Of a stretch of 64,000 bases of DNA, positions 12,801 through 24,724 are shown piece after piece. Position numbers and translations under genes: made by a program. This DNA is from Annona cherimola (lineage: Eukaryota; Streptophyta; Magnoliopsida; Magnoliales; Annonaceae). The first letter of the stretch is position 1. Each line of letters opens with the position of its first letter. The notes below the pieces were generated by a model that saw only the letters and a list, made by a program, of their open reading frames with translations, was not told where the DNA came from and ran no database searches. The stretch lies in contig CM059977.1 of NCBI GenBank assembly GCA_030490835.1, forward strand, positions 19,139,335-19,203,334, read 5' to 3'.

Positions 12801-14221
12801 ATGGCGCCGCTGAGAGATGGAGAGCACCCAATGAATTCGGAAACCACTATCATGCTCTTCTTCGGCGTGCATTCCTTGCTGGGCGAAGCGATCCCCTGTC
12901 GGCAGACTGTGTATTTGTAGGGCACCAAATTCATCCCGTCACGAACAGCATTAACCACGCAGCATTCAGCAATGGTGTAGTAGGCATACTTTTCATGAGT
13001 TGGGGCGGCTCGATCGATGAGGACGATTGGGTCGTAGCCAGGGAACCCAAATTCTTCATTGACCTTCTTTGCCGTCGCCCTCGTTTCATTTTCCACATCT
13101 TGGATGTCTGTCCCTTGGCTCCTAGCTGGATTTGTAATCTGGACCAAGACTACCTTCCCGTTCAAATCCGGCCGCTGCTCCAATAACCTGCCCATTGCCA
13201 TAAACTTCAAGCTGATTCCCTTGAACAAATCCATATCATCGACGCCCAGAAGCACGGTCTTCCCATCGAACTTCTCCTTCAGTTCCTTCACCATTTGAAC
13301 CGTCTCGGGCATCGACAGAACCGATTCGATCTGACCCATGTGAATTCCGACCGGCAAGATCTTAATGCTCACCGTCCGACCGTAGTACTCCAGCCCAATA
13401 TACCCCCGCTTCGATTCGTAATCCAATCCCAACATCCGACTGCAGCACGAGAGGAAATGGCGCGCATAATCGAATGTCTGGAATCCGATGAGGTCCGCAT
13501 TCAGCATCGTCCGGAGTATCTCGTCGCGGACCGGCAGCGTCCGGTAGATCTCCGAGGAAGGGAAGGGGCTGTGCAGGAAAAAGCCGAGCTTGACGCGGTG
13601 GAACCTCTTCCTCAGAAACGTCGGGAGGACCATCAGATGGTAGTCGTGGACCCACACGTAGTCCTCGTCTGGGTTGATCACCTCCATAATCTTATCCGCA
13701 AACATCTTGTTCGCAGAAACGTACGCCCGCCAGAGGACGCGGTCGAAGCGCGCCCCATCGCGGGCGGGCGACAGCGGCAGCATGTAATGGAACAGCGGCC
13801 AGAGATGGTGCTTGCAGAAGCCATGGTAGTACTTGTGGTAAACGTCGGGAGGGATGAACGTGGCGACGCAGTGGAAGCTATCGAAGAGGTAGCGAGCAAC
13901 CTCGTCCTGCTCGGAAGGTTGGATCCTTTCGAAGGCCGGACCGAGAGAACCGACGAAGATGAATTGGGTGTCTTCTGGAAAGCCGGATTTGAGCTGGAGG
14001 ACGAGGGCGTCGGGGTCGACCTCGAAGCGCGACTGTGGGTGGGGCCGGAGGGGGAGCTGGTTGGAGACGACGATGATCCGGCGCGGCGAAGGAGGCGGCG
14101 ACGGCGACGGGATCGAGTCGGAGAAGTCGGATATGATGCCGGGCTCCCTGACTACGCGGGGTATGCGGATGGAAGGATGGGAGGAGGAGAGGTCGAGGAG
14201 GTTGCTGCAGGAGTCGAGCAT
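9874..14221 (-). CDS. Class II trehalose-6-phosphate synthase/phosphatase-like protein
   Basis: Large two-domain sugar-signalling protein of the plant TPS5-TPS11 group, 842 residues. Exons: 14221-12288, 10554-10281, 10194-9874; phases match and the three-exon layout is typical of class II genes. The start MLDSCSNLLDL is the first ATG; a longer open frame begins with TTG at 14227. Residues about 48-535 are a glycosyltransferase family 20 domain. Its nucleotide-sugar loop reads GVDDMDLFKG where active class I enzymes have GVDRLD, suggesting no synthase activity. From about residue 573 there is a HAD-type phosphatase-like domain with LDYDGT (578-583), SGRGKD, and GDDRSDEDMF (765-774). Class II proteins are usually regulatory, act in the cytosol, bind 14-3-3 after phosphorylation and are sucrose/SnRK1 responsive; these are family facts. 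Which of TPS5-11 it is cannot be fixed by eye. Confidence 0.95.
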
Positions 14222-14541
14222 TCTCAAAATTTGGGGGCTGCTAAATTTTGGATTGCTTCGATTTTTGGGCTGCTCTACCGATGGGTATTGAAGATGAGGA
14301 GTGCTGGCGTCATGGAGTCATCTGCTCTAGCAACAACAGGAGGGGTGGTGCTGTTGAAATGGTGGGTTTCCATATCAATGCCTTTCAAACGGGATTGTGT
14401 GCGAAGGCTGTCTGGAAATTTACCAAAGACGACGAGACGGAAGGAGGGCGGACGATGTTATACATCTCATGTCTGGGAGTTAGGCGTTTACTACCGGATA
14501 TTGTCGGTTACCACACAGTAGTTACCAGTTACGATCTCATC
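14222..14541 (-). promoter_or_regulatory. 5' flank of the TPS gene
   Basis: This 320-bp stretch upstream of the TPS start should hold its leader and proximal promoter. A further 5'UTR intron is possible. No unambiguous TATA box or splice junction was identified. Confidence 0.35.
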
Positions 14542-14544
14542 TTA

Positions 14545-14788
14545 AAAAAAAATTTCTAAAATTTTTTACTATTTATAATTATTATATTTTTAAATTATTT
14601 TTTCATATTTTCTTATATAACTATTATACTTTTTAATCATTTCTACATAATTATCTATACAACTAATATATCTATTTTAACTTTATTCTCTTTACTCTTT
14701 ATCATCACCCCTATCTTATCACATCATTTGACAACTTTTATTCTTTAAAATTTTTCACCAAAAATTTTATACATTCTCAAACACACAC
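14545..14788. mobile_element. Degenerate Tourist-like MITE, inverted copy
   Basis: Related to the intact element at 22335-22625 but in the opposite orientation. It keeps the block for ATGATGTGATA, AATAAAGTTAAAATAGA and AGAAATGATT as reverse complements, and a right end CAAACACACAC followed by TTA. TTA also occurs at 14542-14544, consistent with the 3-bp duplication. The left terminus is eroded. Confidence 0.65.
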
Positions 14789-14791
14789 TTA

Positions 14792-16579
14792 GTGTACGTT
14801 TATTTTTATTTTGAAATTAAATATAGAAATATTTTAGTCATGTTTTAACAGTTTAAAATTATTAAAATACTCATGTGTTTACAATTTAAAATAAATATAT
14901 ACGTATTTTCAAAATTAGTAAAAATTGATTCATAGATTACATATGATCAGAATAATAATTTTGAAAAAAGCGAAAAACAAAAAATATGTATTTTAGATCA
15001 ATCTAAAATGATCATAGCTTGACGAGGTTTAAATTATTTTTTCTATCTTTAATATTATATTTTTTAAATATAAATTTTCATTTTCAATACATATTAACCT
15101 CACATCTCTCTTTTATATTTTTATTTTCAATTTCATTATCCATACAATTTCTTATCTTTGAATACAAAATAATCTCCCTCGTCGGATCTTTTTATCAAAA
15201 TTTCATGTCATTGAAAGCTTTTGAATATGCATTTGTTAAAATAATACTCTGACTATCTACTAACTACATTTTTATCATTAATTTACGTTTTAATTAATTT
15301 TTCGTATTTTCGTACAATTATTATTTTATTTTCTTTGCTCCTAATTATCATCGCCACAAAACAACTTTTTAATTTTTTAACAAAAAAATTCCACTAATTT
15401 CTTTATTTCTTTAAAGAGAAAAAGTGATTAGATCCGAAGAGGGGAAAACGGGGAGGGATTTTGATTGCTGAATCGGGGTTGGTATAAGCGAACTATGCAT
15501 GAAACTGCTGCGAAGCAATGTAGGAACTCTTAAGTGGACGCAGCAGTGCGAACGTCGGTCAAAGTGATATTCATCTTTGAAACTGCGCCCTATCTTACTC
15601 GAATACAATGGACATGAGATGCCACGGCTGATAGATGGAAAGCGAGTTGTAATTGCCGAATCAGGATTAGAATGCAAAGCACATGGAAATTTTGGCCGTG
15701 CGCCTTGCCCGCTAAGGATGCACTAACCTAGATTTCCACCGTGTTCACATTTATTTCTCATACCAGGATTCTATCATGCATGTTCCGCGTCTCTCTCAGC
15801 GTCTCAAACAGCTATTCATTATCTTTCAGTGACAGCTCTCGAGTTTCGACTTTGACGTGTTCAAAAGTTTTTACTTATTATTATTAGACACCAACAAAAA
15901 ATTATTTCATTTTGTAACTTAGATAAAAAATTATTTATATAAAAATTTTAAAATAAGAGAAAATGATATAATACATATGGGTAATGATTGGAAAATAAAA
16001 TAATTTATGGGAAAACCGTAAATAAATAATTGAGAAGTATAATAATTATACATAAAAATGCGATGAGTTGGCTGAAAAATAAAAATTTTAGAAAAAGCTT
16101 TAATTTGAAAATTTTTATGTATAAATAAAGTAATAAACACACAAAAAAGCAAGGGTTAGGAAAAATCACGTTGGCAAATTTTTATATGAATGAGCCGTTG
16201 ATTATTTTAATATCAAACGCGCGGAGAACTTGTGGTTTCTCAAATGGAAAAGAAAAACGTGAGCCGTTGGGAAATTGCTTGCCCCGGGTCGACAGAGGAA
16301 CTGCCACGTGTCAATCCAAGGAGATATTCTTTACAGCTGTAAAACGATCACTTCACGCGCCTGGATAAGCTCCAGCTGGCCGTTGTTTTCAGATAACGAT
16401 ACATTTTTCCCATCGGAGGAAAGTGTGGATTGCTACACGCAAGAGAAGACATCTCCTACCCCATTTCCACGTCTACCACGTAGGCAGAAATCCCCACCGT
16501 TCGCCATGCGAATCGTCCTTGCTAATTTCAATACAAAACGAAAAGGTCTCATACAAATTTTACTCGGATTTCTATCGAT
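14792..16579. other. Intergenic region with eroded MITE sequence
   Basis: The first 220 bp resemble the AT-rich hairpin family at 3327 and 26568. Pieces around 15180-15380 look like decayed Tourist-like sequence. 15410-15800 is a less AT-rich stretch with no gene recognised. 16200-16500 contains promoter-like words (CCACGTGTCA at about 16314, CCACGTAGG at about 16475) but no gene follows that I can identify. Confidence 0.45.
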
Positions 16580-16582
16580 TTA

Positions 16583-16872
16583 GGTTGTGATTGGATGAAG
16601 GTAAAATTTTTGATAAAAAGTTGTGGGGTAGAAGTTGTCAAATTGATAGAAAATGATGTGATATGATAAGGATAATGATGAGGAGTAAAGGGAATAAAGT
16701 TAAAATAGACAAGTTAATTGTATAGGTAGTTGTGTAGAAATGATTGAAAAGTAGAGTAGTTTGTATAGAAAAATGTGAAAAAAAAATTAAAAAATAAAGT
16801 AGTTACGGAGAGTAAAAAGTTTTATGTTGAAAAGTTTTTGTTGGCATAATTTGGCCGCAAACAAACACACTC
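16583..16872. mobile_element. Tourist-like MITE (TTA target duplication)
   Basis: A 290-bp non-coding element similar along its length to 22335-22625. It starts GGTTGTGATTGG, ends CAAACACACTC, and is flanked by TTA at 16580-16582 and 16873-16875. Shared internal words include GAAAATGATGTGATATGATA and GTAGTTGTGTAGAAATGATT. A TTA/TAA duplication is the PIF/Harbinger (Tourist) hallmark. Confidence 0.85.
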
Positions 16873-16875
16873 TTA

Positions 16876-18280
16876 TATGTTATTTTCAAGCTGCATAATT
16901 CCTTCTTTTGCGTGAAACGCGATTTTGATGTGAACATCAAAAGACCAACGGATGGCTTAGATCTTTCCCATCCCTTATTATTAATAATTTTTTAGATGGA
17001 GCCCATCGCTTAATTTTGGAGATAAGAGATAAAATGCATACTTGTGCGTGGAGCTAGACTTTCGCGCTTTGAATCGGAACGCCGCGACGAAGAGTCCACC
17101 GGTTAAGTCGGACCGGACGCGTGTCCGCTGCGCTCTCTCTCGGCAGTTGCTGGCCGTCGATCTCGCTAGCTTTCCCTGGCTTCCACGGCTGGGAAGGAAG
17201 GTGCGGATCCTTAGCCGGCTTTTGACTTCTGACGTGGAACGTACTGACTGCGACCTTATCTTGATACGTCCCAGGACGACACGTTACCGCCCTTTGGGGG
17301 AACACCTCTTCCGGTGCCCCGCAACCACGCTAGGAATACGAATCCCATCTCGACCATTCATCTGTCGACCTACTCTCCATCCCCGGATCTATCGGAGCAT
17401 CCACCGTCCAGGCAACCGTAACTGACTGGCACAAGGTTGGATTATTGGCAACCAGCTGTAATGTATTTTCCGTGCATGCAGTTGTACCATAGTAAATGTC
17501 AGATTTATGAAAAGATCGGTTCGTCCGTGCATGCGAGCGTGGGGTGACGTGGACGAGAGGAATTGGAATACGTGTTTCTCCAGATTGTGGCGTTGAGTCG
17601 TTGACACAAGGACCACGTCCACTTCCAAAGGTGCAAGGGAGCAGATGGTTATCCGAACTAGCGCTGGGTAGGGTGGGACCCACCTGGAGAGGCGGGTAAG
17701 TGACGTGTACGCCGGCCCCACTTTATCCTTAACCTCGCAGGACTTTTTTGTTAACTCCTGGAAGCCGACCGAGCTATCAGCGGGAGCGTTTTTCGTCATC
17801 CATGCGCGCGAGTAGCTGTAGCTCCTCATTCTATGGAGTCCTGTCACATATGCCCGTGTCTCCAATCCGGATGCAGCACCTTTTGGCTGGATCTTGGTCC
17901 TCATCCAGACGGACCAACCTTGGTAGATTATGATGGCCCATCTTCCTGTGGCCATGTGGTTCTGGATCCTCGAATGCTGCTCGCTACCGTAGGGAGTTTT
18001 CTATTCAGTCGCCCACCCATCTTAGGTGTATTATTTTTCTCAATTACATTTCGTGCAGTGTCTTGGTGTGGCACACATTGTGATCGGTTCGGATATATCA
18101 TCCGTGCATTCTGCTTGGCCAGCTGGTCAGGAGTAGCTTAAAATATTAGATGGGGGCGGGCTTTCGTGTGATGCTCGCTCTAAGTACGTCAATTTGCATT
18201 TAAAACAGGTTTGCGTATTTACATTTTGGATGTTGCAAGTTTTATTTTGTCGCATTTTAAATCTTAAAATTTTTATGGAA
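16876..18280. other. GC-richer low-copy region, function not recognised
   Basis: From about 17040 to 18120 the base composition is clearly less AT-rich than its surroundings and several open frames of 60-190 codons occur on both strands. None has a recognisable domain and they overlap in antisense. Words such as GGGTGGGACCCAC and GTGACGTGTACG are promoter-like. It may be a promoter/5' region or a decayed gene whose continuation was separated by the LINE insertion at 18297. Confidence 0.4.
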
Positions 18281-18296
18281 AATAGTATATATTTCT

Positions 18297-21200
18297 TTTT
18301 TGAGAATAAGGGTAACACCCTATCCCCCGACAGGGAGGAGGGATAGGATGAACCAGAAGTATTCATTGCCAAAAAATTGTCTATACAAATTTTTTCATGG
18401 AGAGCCTGTGGGGAGGTGCCCCACCAAACTTGTTGGTCAACAGAGGAGGCAGACATAGCGTCGGCTAATGCATGAGCCACAGCATTCCCCTGCCTAAGTA
18501 CATGATGAGTAGTTACAGAAAGAGAAGAAGAAAGGATGACCCTGATTTCGTTGATAATGTTCCCAACAGGAGAGTGCACGGGGCCATCAGTCGAGAGCAG
18601 GTTGACAAGAAGAAGCGAATCCGTTTCAATCTGCAATGCTGGCAAGTTAGCTTCCAGTCCCCAAGAAACACCGAGAAGGAAGGCCAGTGCCTCCATGTAC
18701 AATGGTTCCATAAAGCCATCCCGGTGCCACCCCTTCGCCGCAACAAAGGCACCCCGCGAATCGCGAATAACTGCTGCAAAGCCCGATGATGAGCACCTTT
18801 GATGCAAGCGGGCGTCAACATTGATCTTGAATACACCATCCGGAGGTTTAGTCCATCTGGGAATGAGAGGCCTATCAAAAGCGCCATCCAAGATGAGAGG
18901 AGAGGCCCTGCGATGTTCCTCCAAAAATTCCTTGCACCACAAGAGAACGTTGGGGAAGTCCGGTTTCAAACCATCGATCCTGAATGAGTTTCGTAGAAAC
19001 CATATTCTCCAACAGCAGATAATGAAGAGGCTAAGATCATCCGTCCACCGGTGCTGAACTAAAGAGATGATGAGTTCCTGCACCGTGGCCGGGATAGCGC
19101 ACCTACATTCGAGCCAGAACCAAATCCCCCTGGTAAGCTCACAATTCAAGAAAAGATGATTGGAGTCCTCCACTACAAACCTGCAAAACAAGCACACTGG
19201 GTCAACATCAATACCACGCCTATGGAGATTCCAAAGAGTCGGGAGTCTATCCCTGAAAAGCCTCCATCCAAAAATAATGATCTTGCTTGGAAGTTTAGTC
19301 CGCCAAATTGACTTAAAGGTGAGGGAATGGGGGGAGCCTCCATATCCCGAGCTTAGAACTCTGTAGGCCGATTTGACGGAGAATACCCCGCTTAGTTCGA
19401 ACTTCCAATAGATAGAGTCGTCCTGTGAGGGAAAGGGGGGGGGGACCCTGGTTGATAATGCGCCACCCATCGTCCCCAGCAACCGCCAGGATGCGGTCCT
19501 TAATCCAAGTGGAGGAAGTCTCGCAGATAAAATGGCTAACTTTAACATCCTCGGAAATAGACTGTGGAAGGGGGCCGGCCTTTGTGATCATAGGCTCAAC
19601 CCATGCATCCTTGAAGAAAGACACACGACTCCCGCAACCAATACGCCATTTGCATCCAAACTTGATCATATCCCTTGCCCCCAAAATACTCCTCCAAGTA
19701 AAGGAATCGGATGGCTTAGCGCGACAGCTCCAAATATCCCCATGCGGGAAGTATTTGGCTTTAAGCACCCGAAAGCAAAGAGAAGTCGATGCTGAAGAGA
19801 GTCGCCAGGCTTGCTTTGCCAGAAGGGCATAGTTGAAGACATTGAGATCCCTAAAGCCAAGCCCACCAGAGAATTTCGACTTGCACATGTCTTTCCACGC
19901 GACCCAACTCATTTTCCGTTTACCGCCCAGTTCGCCCCACCAAAACCTGCTTAACATTACGTTTAGCTCAGAGCAGAAAGATTTGGGAAGGAGGAAGATA
20001 CTCATAGTATAGGTCGGGATTGCCTGAGCCACGGCCTTAATCAGCACCTCCTTGCCGCCCCAGGAGAGTAGCTTCCCTTTCCACCCCTGAATTTTGCGCC
20101 AGATCCTCTCCTTCAGGCCCTTAAACATGTTCCTTTTAGATCTCCCCAACCATGCCGGAAGCCCAAGATAATTCGTTAACTCGTTGCCCGAAGCCCCCAA
20201 GCGGTCAAAAATGTCATCTCTAGCACCAAGATCAGTGTTGGAGCTAAAAAAGACGGATGTCTTATCAACGTTTACCACCTGCCCCAAAGATTCAGAATAA
20301 CGGCGAAGAATGTCCAAGAAAGCACCGATATCAGAAGCCGAGGCCCGAAGGAAAATAATTGCATCATCCGCGAACAAAAGATGAGTGAGGGTAGGCCCGT
20401 GAGGGTTAATCTTGATGCCATGAATACACGCTCGAGCAGCCGCATCAGAAATCAGAGCAGAAAGGCCTTCAGCACACAGAATAAAAAGATATGGGGAGAG
20501 CGGGTCGCCCTGCCGAAGACCCCTCTGAGGCAGGAAGAACGGCGTCTTGAAGCCATTGACATTGATGCGGTACGACACCGAGGTGACACAACTCATAATC
20601 CAGTTAGTCCATGTCTGGCCGAAATTCATTGCTTCCATGACCGAGAGAAGAAACTGCCATTCGATTCGGTCATACGCCTTTGACATATCAAGTTTAATAG
20701 CCATCTCTCTCCTTTTCCTGCCCTGACATCTGCGGAGGTAATGAATGGCTTCATGGGTCACCAACATGTTATCAGTAATCAGGCGACTCGGGACAAAGGC
20801 GCTCTGCTGCTCACCCACCACTTCGTGAAGGCACAATTTAAGTCTATTCGCCAATATTTTTGCCAAGATCTTATATATTACATTGCATAGGCTAATGGGG
20901 CGAAAATGGGACAAGTTTTGAGCCCCCGCCTGCTTTGGTATTAAGACCAGAGTTGTGGAGTTAACAGACTTCAATTGGGAAACCTGGGCAGATGGATTAG
21001 CATTCTCCAAGAAACGTTTGCACCAAAGAAAAATATCCTGGCCCACAGTGCACCAATGTTTCTGAAAGAAACCCGCCGACATCCCGTCCGGCCCCGGGGC
21101 TTTAGTAGGACCCATCGCCTTGACCGCGGTTGCCACTTCCTCGAACACCAAGGGCCTGGTCAAGTTATCTCTATGAAAAGAGGAGATCCTCCGGGTTATC

Positions 21201-22738
21201 AGAGAATGGACCCACGAGGCATCCGAGGGCCTCGAGGAAGAGAAAATGTCCATGAAGTGGTTAAGGGCAAGGTCTTGCATCTGATCTTGATTTGACACCC
21301 ACTGGCCATGATGATCTTGGAGCGCCTCAATGAAATTCAATCTACGCCGATTCGAAGCCATTCGGTGGAAGAATCGCGTATTTTTGTCCCCGGCATGAAG
21401 CCAATGAGCCTTCGCTCGTTGCCGCCACAATTGTTCCTCATCATGAAGTAAAAGGTTTATCTCGGCCTTAGTTTTCTGTATTAGATCATCTCTCAGGTCC
21501 GAGGGGAATTGAGACATAAGAGAGAGCAACTCCTTTTGATTCCTTACAATTGCATGCCTAAGATTACCCCGCTTGGACCGGTTCCAACTGTCGAGCGCTA
21601 TGCGACATTCGTTAATCTTCCATTCCAAGGGATCCGAAGGAGAAGCAGAGGAGGGGGGACACGAGTCCCACACTTGCCGAACAATGTGTTGAGCATCTAG
21701 ATCTCTACCCCAGAATAATTCATAACGGAACTCTCTAGGGGGTCTCTTCCTAGCTTTCCTCGAATCCAGCAGCAGAAGCAATGGGCAATGATCAGAAGTA
21801 GTCGCCGACATATGAGAAAGTTTTGCAAAAGGATAGGAAGATAACCAATCAGTCGTCGCCAATCCCTTGTCCAGCCGGGCTTCGACCCTTTGATTTCCCC
21901 TCCGATTATTACTCCAAGTCATGGGATGACCCACAAATCCCAAATCCATGAGATTACAGCTGTCCACAACATCACAAAACAAATCCATTTGAGTCTGGGA
22001 GCGTCTCCTAAGGCTACGATATTCAGTGTGTCCCAAGACCTCATTGAAGTCTCCCAAAACAAGCCATCGATCATTCGAGCCACCATTCAGTTGCTCCAGC
22101 ATTTGCCAACCAAGATGACGGTACTGAGACACCGGATGACCATAAAAACCTGTGAAAAGCCATCCCAAAAAGTCCGCATGGATATGGTGTGCAGAGAAGC
22201 TCAAAATCTTAGCAGGTTGAGAATTATTCCACAAAAGAGCTAAGCCACCGCTCCTAGCAACCGGATCCACTGCGAAGCAAGAGTCAAAATTCAGCTTTCG
22301 CCTGATTCCCTCCATCTCCCTAGCCGTACGCTTAGGGTGTGTTTGGTTGGGGGTAAAACTTTTGATGAAAAGTTTTTGAGATAGAAGTTGTCACATTGAT
22401 AGAAAATGATGTGATCTAATAGGAGTAATGATGAGAAGTGAAGAGAATAAAGTTAAAATAGATAGGTTAGTTGTATAGATAGTTGTGTAGAAATGATTAA
22501 AAAGTAGGGTAGTTTGTATAGGAAAATGTGAAAAAATAATTAAAAAATAGAGTAGTTATGGAGAGTGAAAAGTTTTAGATTGAAAAGTTTTGGTTGACAT
22601 GTTTATATCCCAAACAAACACACCCTTAGTTTCACAGAGATAGACGAGAATGGGACCTTGATTCCTGACCATTTCGAGGAGGCAACGAACTGCCCGTGGG
22701 TTCCCAAGCCCACGACAGTTCCAGGCAAGGATTGCCAT
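18297..22738 (-). pseudogene. LINE ORF2: endonuclease, reverse transcriptase, zf-RVT, RNase H; broken
   Basis: ORF2 is the replication polyprotein. MAILAWNCRGLGNP opens an exonuclease/endonuclease/phosphatase domain with the catalytic CETK glutamate, then GDFNEV and SDHCPL after the nested MITE (22335-22625). Reverse transcriptase motifs follow: KLDMSKAYDRIEW, QRGLRQGDPLSP and FADD. Then come a zf-RVT region with CLFCRFVVEDSNHLFLNC and an RNase H domain (FKINVDA, EALAFL, IETDS, AHALADAM) whose acidic residues look intact. The 1000-codon main frame shifts near 19445-19435 in a C10 tract; zf-RVT and RNase H lie in the next frame. No stop codon is seen before the A tail: the frame reads ...FSKKK and continues into flanking DNA to 18127. 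Codon usage is GC-richer than the flanks. Confidence 0.92.
22335..22625. mobile_element. Tourist-like MITE nested in the LINE endonuclease
   Basis: A 291-bp element with ends GGGTGTGTTTGGTTGGG and, inverted, GGGTGTGTTTGTTTGGG, flanked by TTA at 22332-22334 and 22626-22628. Excluding the element and one TTA copy joins the ORF2 frame cleanly between the CETK glutamate region and the GIRRKLNF segment. The MITE therefore entered an already present LINE. Best-preserved member of the family in the window. Confidence 0.95.
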
Positions 22739-22739
22739 G

Positions 22740-24724
22740 CTACTCGAGGTGGGACTGAGGCCGTCCCTCAGTCACCACCTCCGATATACCACCAGAATTC
22801 ACCCGTTTGGTGCATCGACCACACTCCTCAGGGGTGCTGCATTGGCCTCTTTTTTTGGCTGCATCGGAATAGCCCACGAGCCCCTTTCTCATATCACCGC
22901 CTAGGGAGCCCCCATCAATCACACCCCTTGCCAGTCTCTTCCATCTGCCCTTGGCCTTTGTGGTAGATTCGTCCCTCACATCAATCCCCACGTCCGCTTG
23001 AACCAGATTTTGGGACACACTTGATTTGCTGCCGAGCCTAGAATGGGAGAGAGGTAAATTGTCCATGATAGATTCTCCAACTGTCACTTGCTGGCAGGGA
23101 ACAGCATGGTTAAAGTCCATCCCAAACCGACACACCTCAGAAACTTGCTGAGGTTCATGCTTAGAATCATACTGAGGATCGTGCTTGGGATCATGGGCTT
23201 GCTGTGGAATCTCACCGAGCTGAATGTCAGCCCCTGAGATTTGATTCATAGGCTGAGAATGATTTCTGGTGTGGAGACCGAGCCATGGTGACTCATCAGA
23301 TATAGCCGCTACCTCATTACACAGTTGCATTGAGACCCTCCACCCCATGAGGAATTTGTTGCGTTAGGCACGTTCAGCAATCCATCGGAATCCGCAGCAA
23401 CCCTAGACGCCTTCAAAATGCATTGGTGATCGTCAATTGGCTGGGCTGACAATGATTCTGCCTGTTGCGGTCTTCCCCCTGATCCGCCGCCTGAACAGGG
23501 CATAACCGGATCCGTCAGGTTGGAAATACTCTCCTCACAGAGATTCACGGACAGGCTCTGCATAGGAACGTGCAGGATAGGTTCAGAAGGAGGAGACAAC
23601 GACAGAGAGTGCTGACCAACAGCCAGGTGCTGAACTTCAGCTGTCAGCCCCGACGACTGGTCCGTTTGGGGCTCCCCGCATCCGAGATTGTTAAGACATG
23701 AGGCATCAGAAATTTGAGGCTCAGATGGCACATGGATATAATCTGTACCATGGGCCTGCGCCTTATCTACCAGCATTGATCCTCTGTCCAATGAGGGGTT
23801 CCCGTTGCTTGATGAGACCAGGAACTTGGAAGGCAGATGAGGTACATCGACTTGTAGCTGAAGTCCCCTTGTGACTGCCCGTGATTCACCCGCATTACCT
23901 ATGGGGAATTCCCGCTGGTTGTCTCCATTCTCTCCAAAGTATTTCATAGGTAGTACACGATTCCCATAATTTGACTGAAGCCGGAGTGTCATAGGTCAGG
24001 ACCCCACCCTCAGACAGCTGCTGTACTTCATGTCGGCTTCACAAACTTTCTTCGCCTTGTTCACTAGCTCGGGACAATCTTTGTGCGCATGCCCCATCAC
24101 CCCACAAAAGAAGCAGAAAGTAGGGAGCTTCTCGTATTGGAAGCTGACCCATCTCTTGTGCTGTGAGGCCACTTGGATGAAGATCCCTCTCCTCAACGGC
24201 AACGAACAGTTTACCGTAACCAGCAGCTTCAGATCCTTCTCATTAGCAACTACTTCATGCAACTTTAGAAAAGAGCTTCCGATGCACTGGCCCAACTGCT
24301 CTTTATCGATCAGAAACGGTGCCCCGACTACATGCACCCACATAGGCGATTCAACGAGCACAACTTGGGCAGCCAGCGTCACTGAATTCAGGTCCTGAAA
24401 CAACACAATATTCCTCTCAAAAAGCCACGGTCTGCCGCCGAGTATGCGTGCTTTATCCGATTGAACAGAGAATGCAATGCGGAACAGGTTTTCCCCCACC
24501 TCCGTAAAAGCAAAATTTCCACGAGTCCTCCACAGCCTTCGCATGGAGGAGAAGAAGTGCTCCCGGTTGTAGGACTTAGCTGTCCACACCGTGCAAAGGA
24601 CGACGTCCGCCGAGCCCGGATCAATGTGTCTCACTGCACTGGCTGAGAGGGTCATGGTTTGGAGCTCCTCTCCCAGAAGATCTTCCTCACCCGGATTCAT
24701 CTTCCTGAAGCAATGTTGAGTCAC
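22740..24724 (-). pseudogene. LINE ORF1 (DUF4283 plus CCHC knuckle), broken
   Basis: ORF1 encodes the RNA-binding chaperone of the retrotransposon particle. The first 242 codons (24724-23996) include a DUF4283-like region around LGGRPWLFERNIVLFQDL and a zinc knuckle CFFCGVMGHAHKDC. A TGA at 23998-23996 interrupts the frame. The same frame resumes at once (ATG at 23992) and runs to about 23309. A one-base shift in a G-rich patch near 23348-23309 then moves the frame to the segment ending at 22740. The C-terminal two thirds are low complexity and not recognised. Without the lesions the protein would be about 660 residues, normal for this group. Confidence 0.85.

Noticed and set aside
12623..13186. 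187-codon plus-strand frame
   Set aside because: Antisense to the TPS glycosyltransferase domain; no independent evidence.
14219..14227. TTG at 14227 as start of the TPS protein
   Set aside because: The frame is open upstream, but the first ATG is at 14221 and MLDSCSNLLDL fits the usual class II N-terminus.
13295..14521. 408-codon open frame on the plus strand
   Set aside because: It is antisense to the GC-rich first exon of the TPS gene. Its Arg-rich composition and lack of any domain are typical of a shadow frame.
17389..17955. 188-codon minus-strand frame
   Set aside because: No recognisable domain, overlapped by other frames on both strands, and no splice or start context. Kept only as part of an unassigned region.
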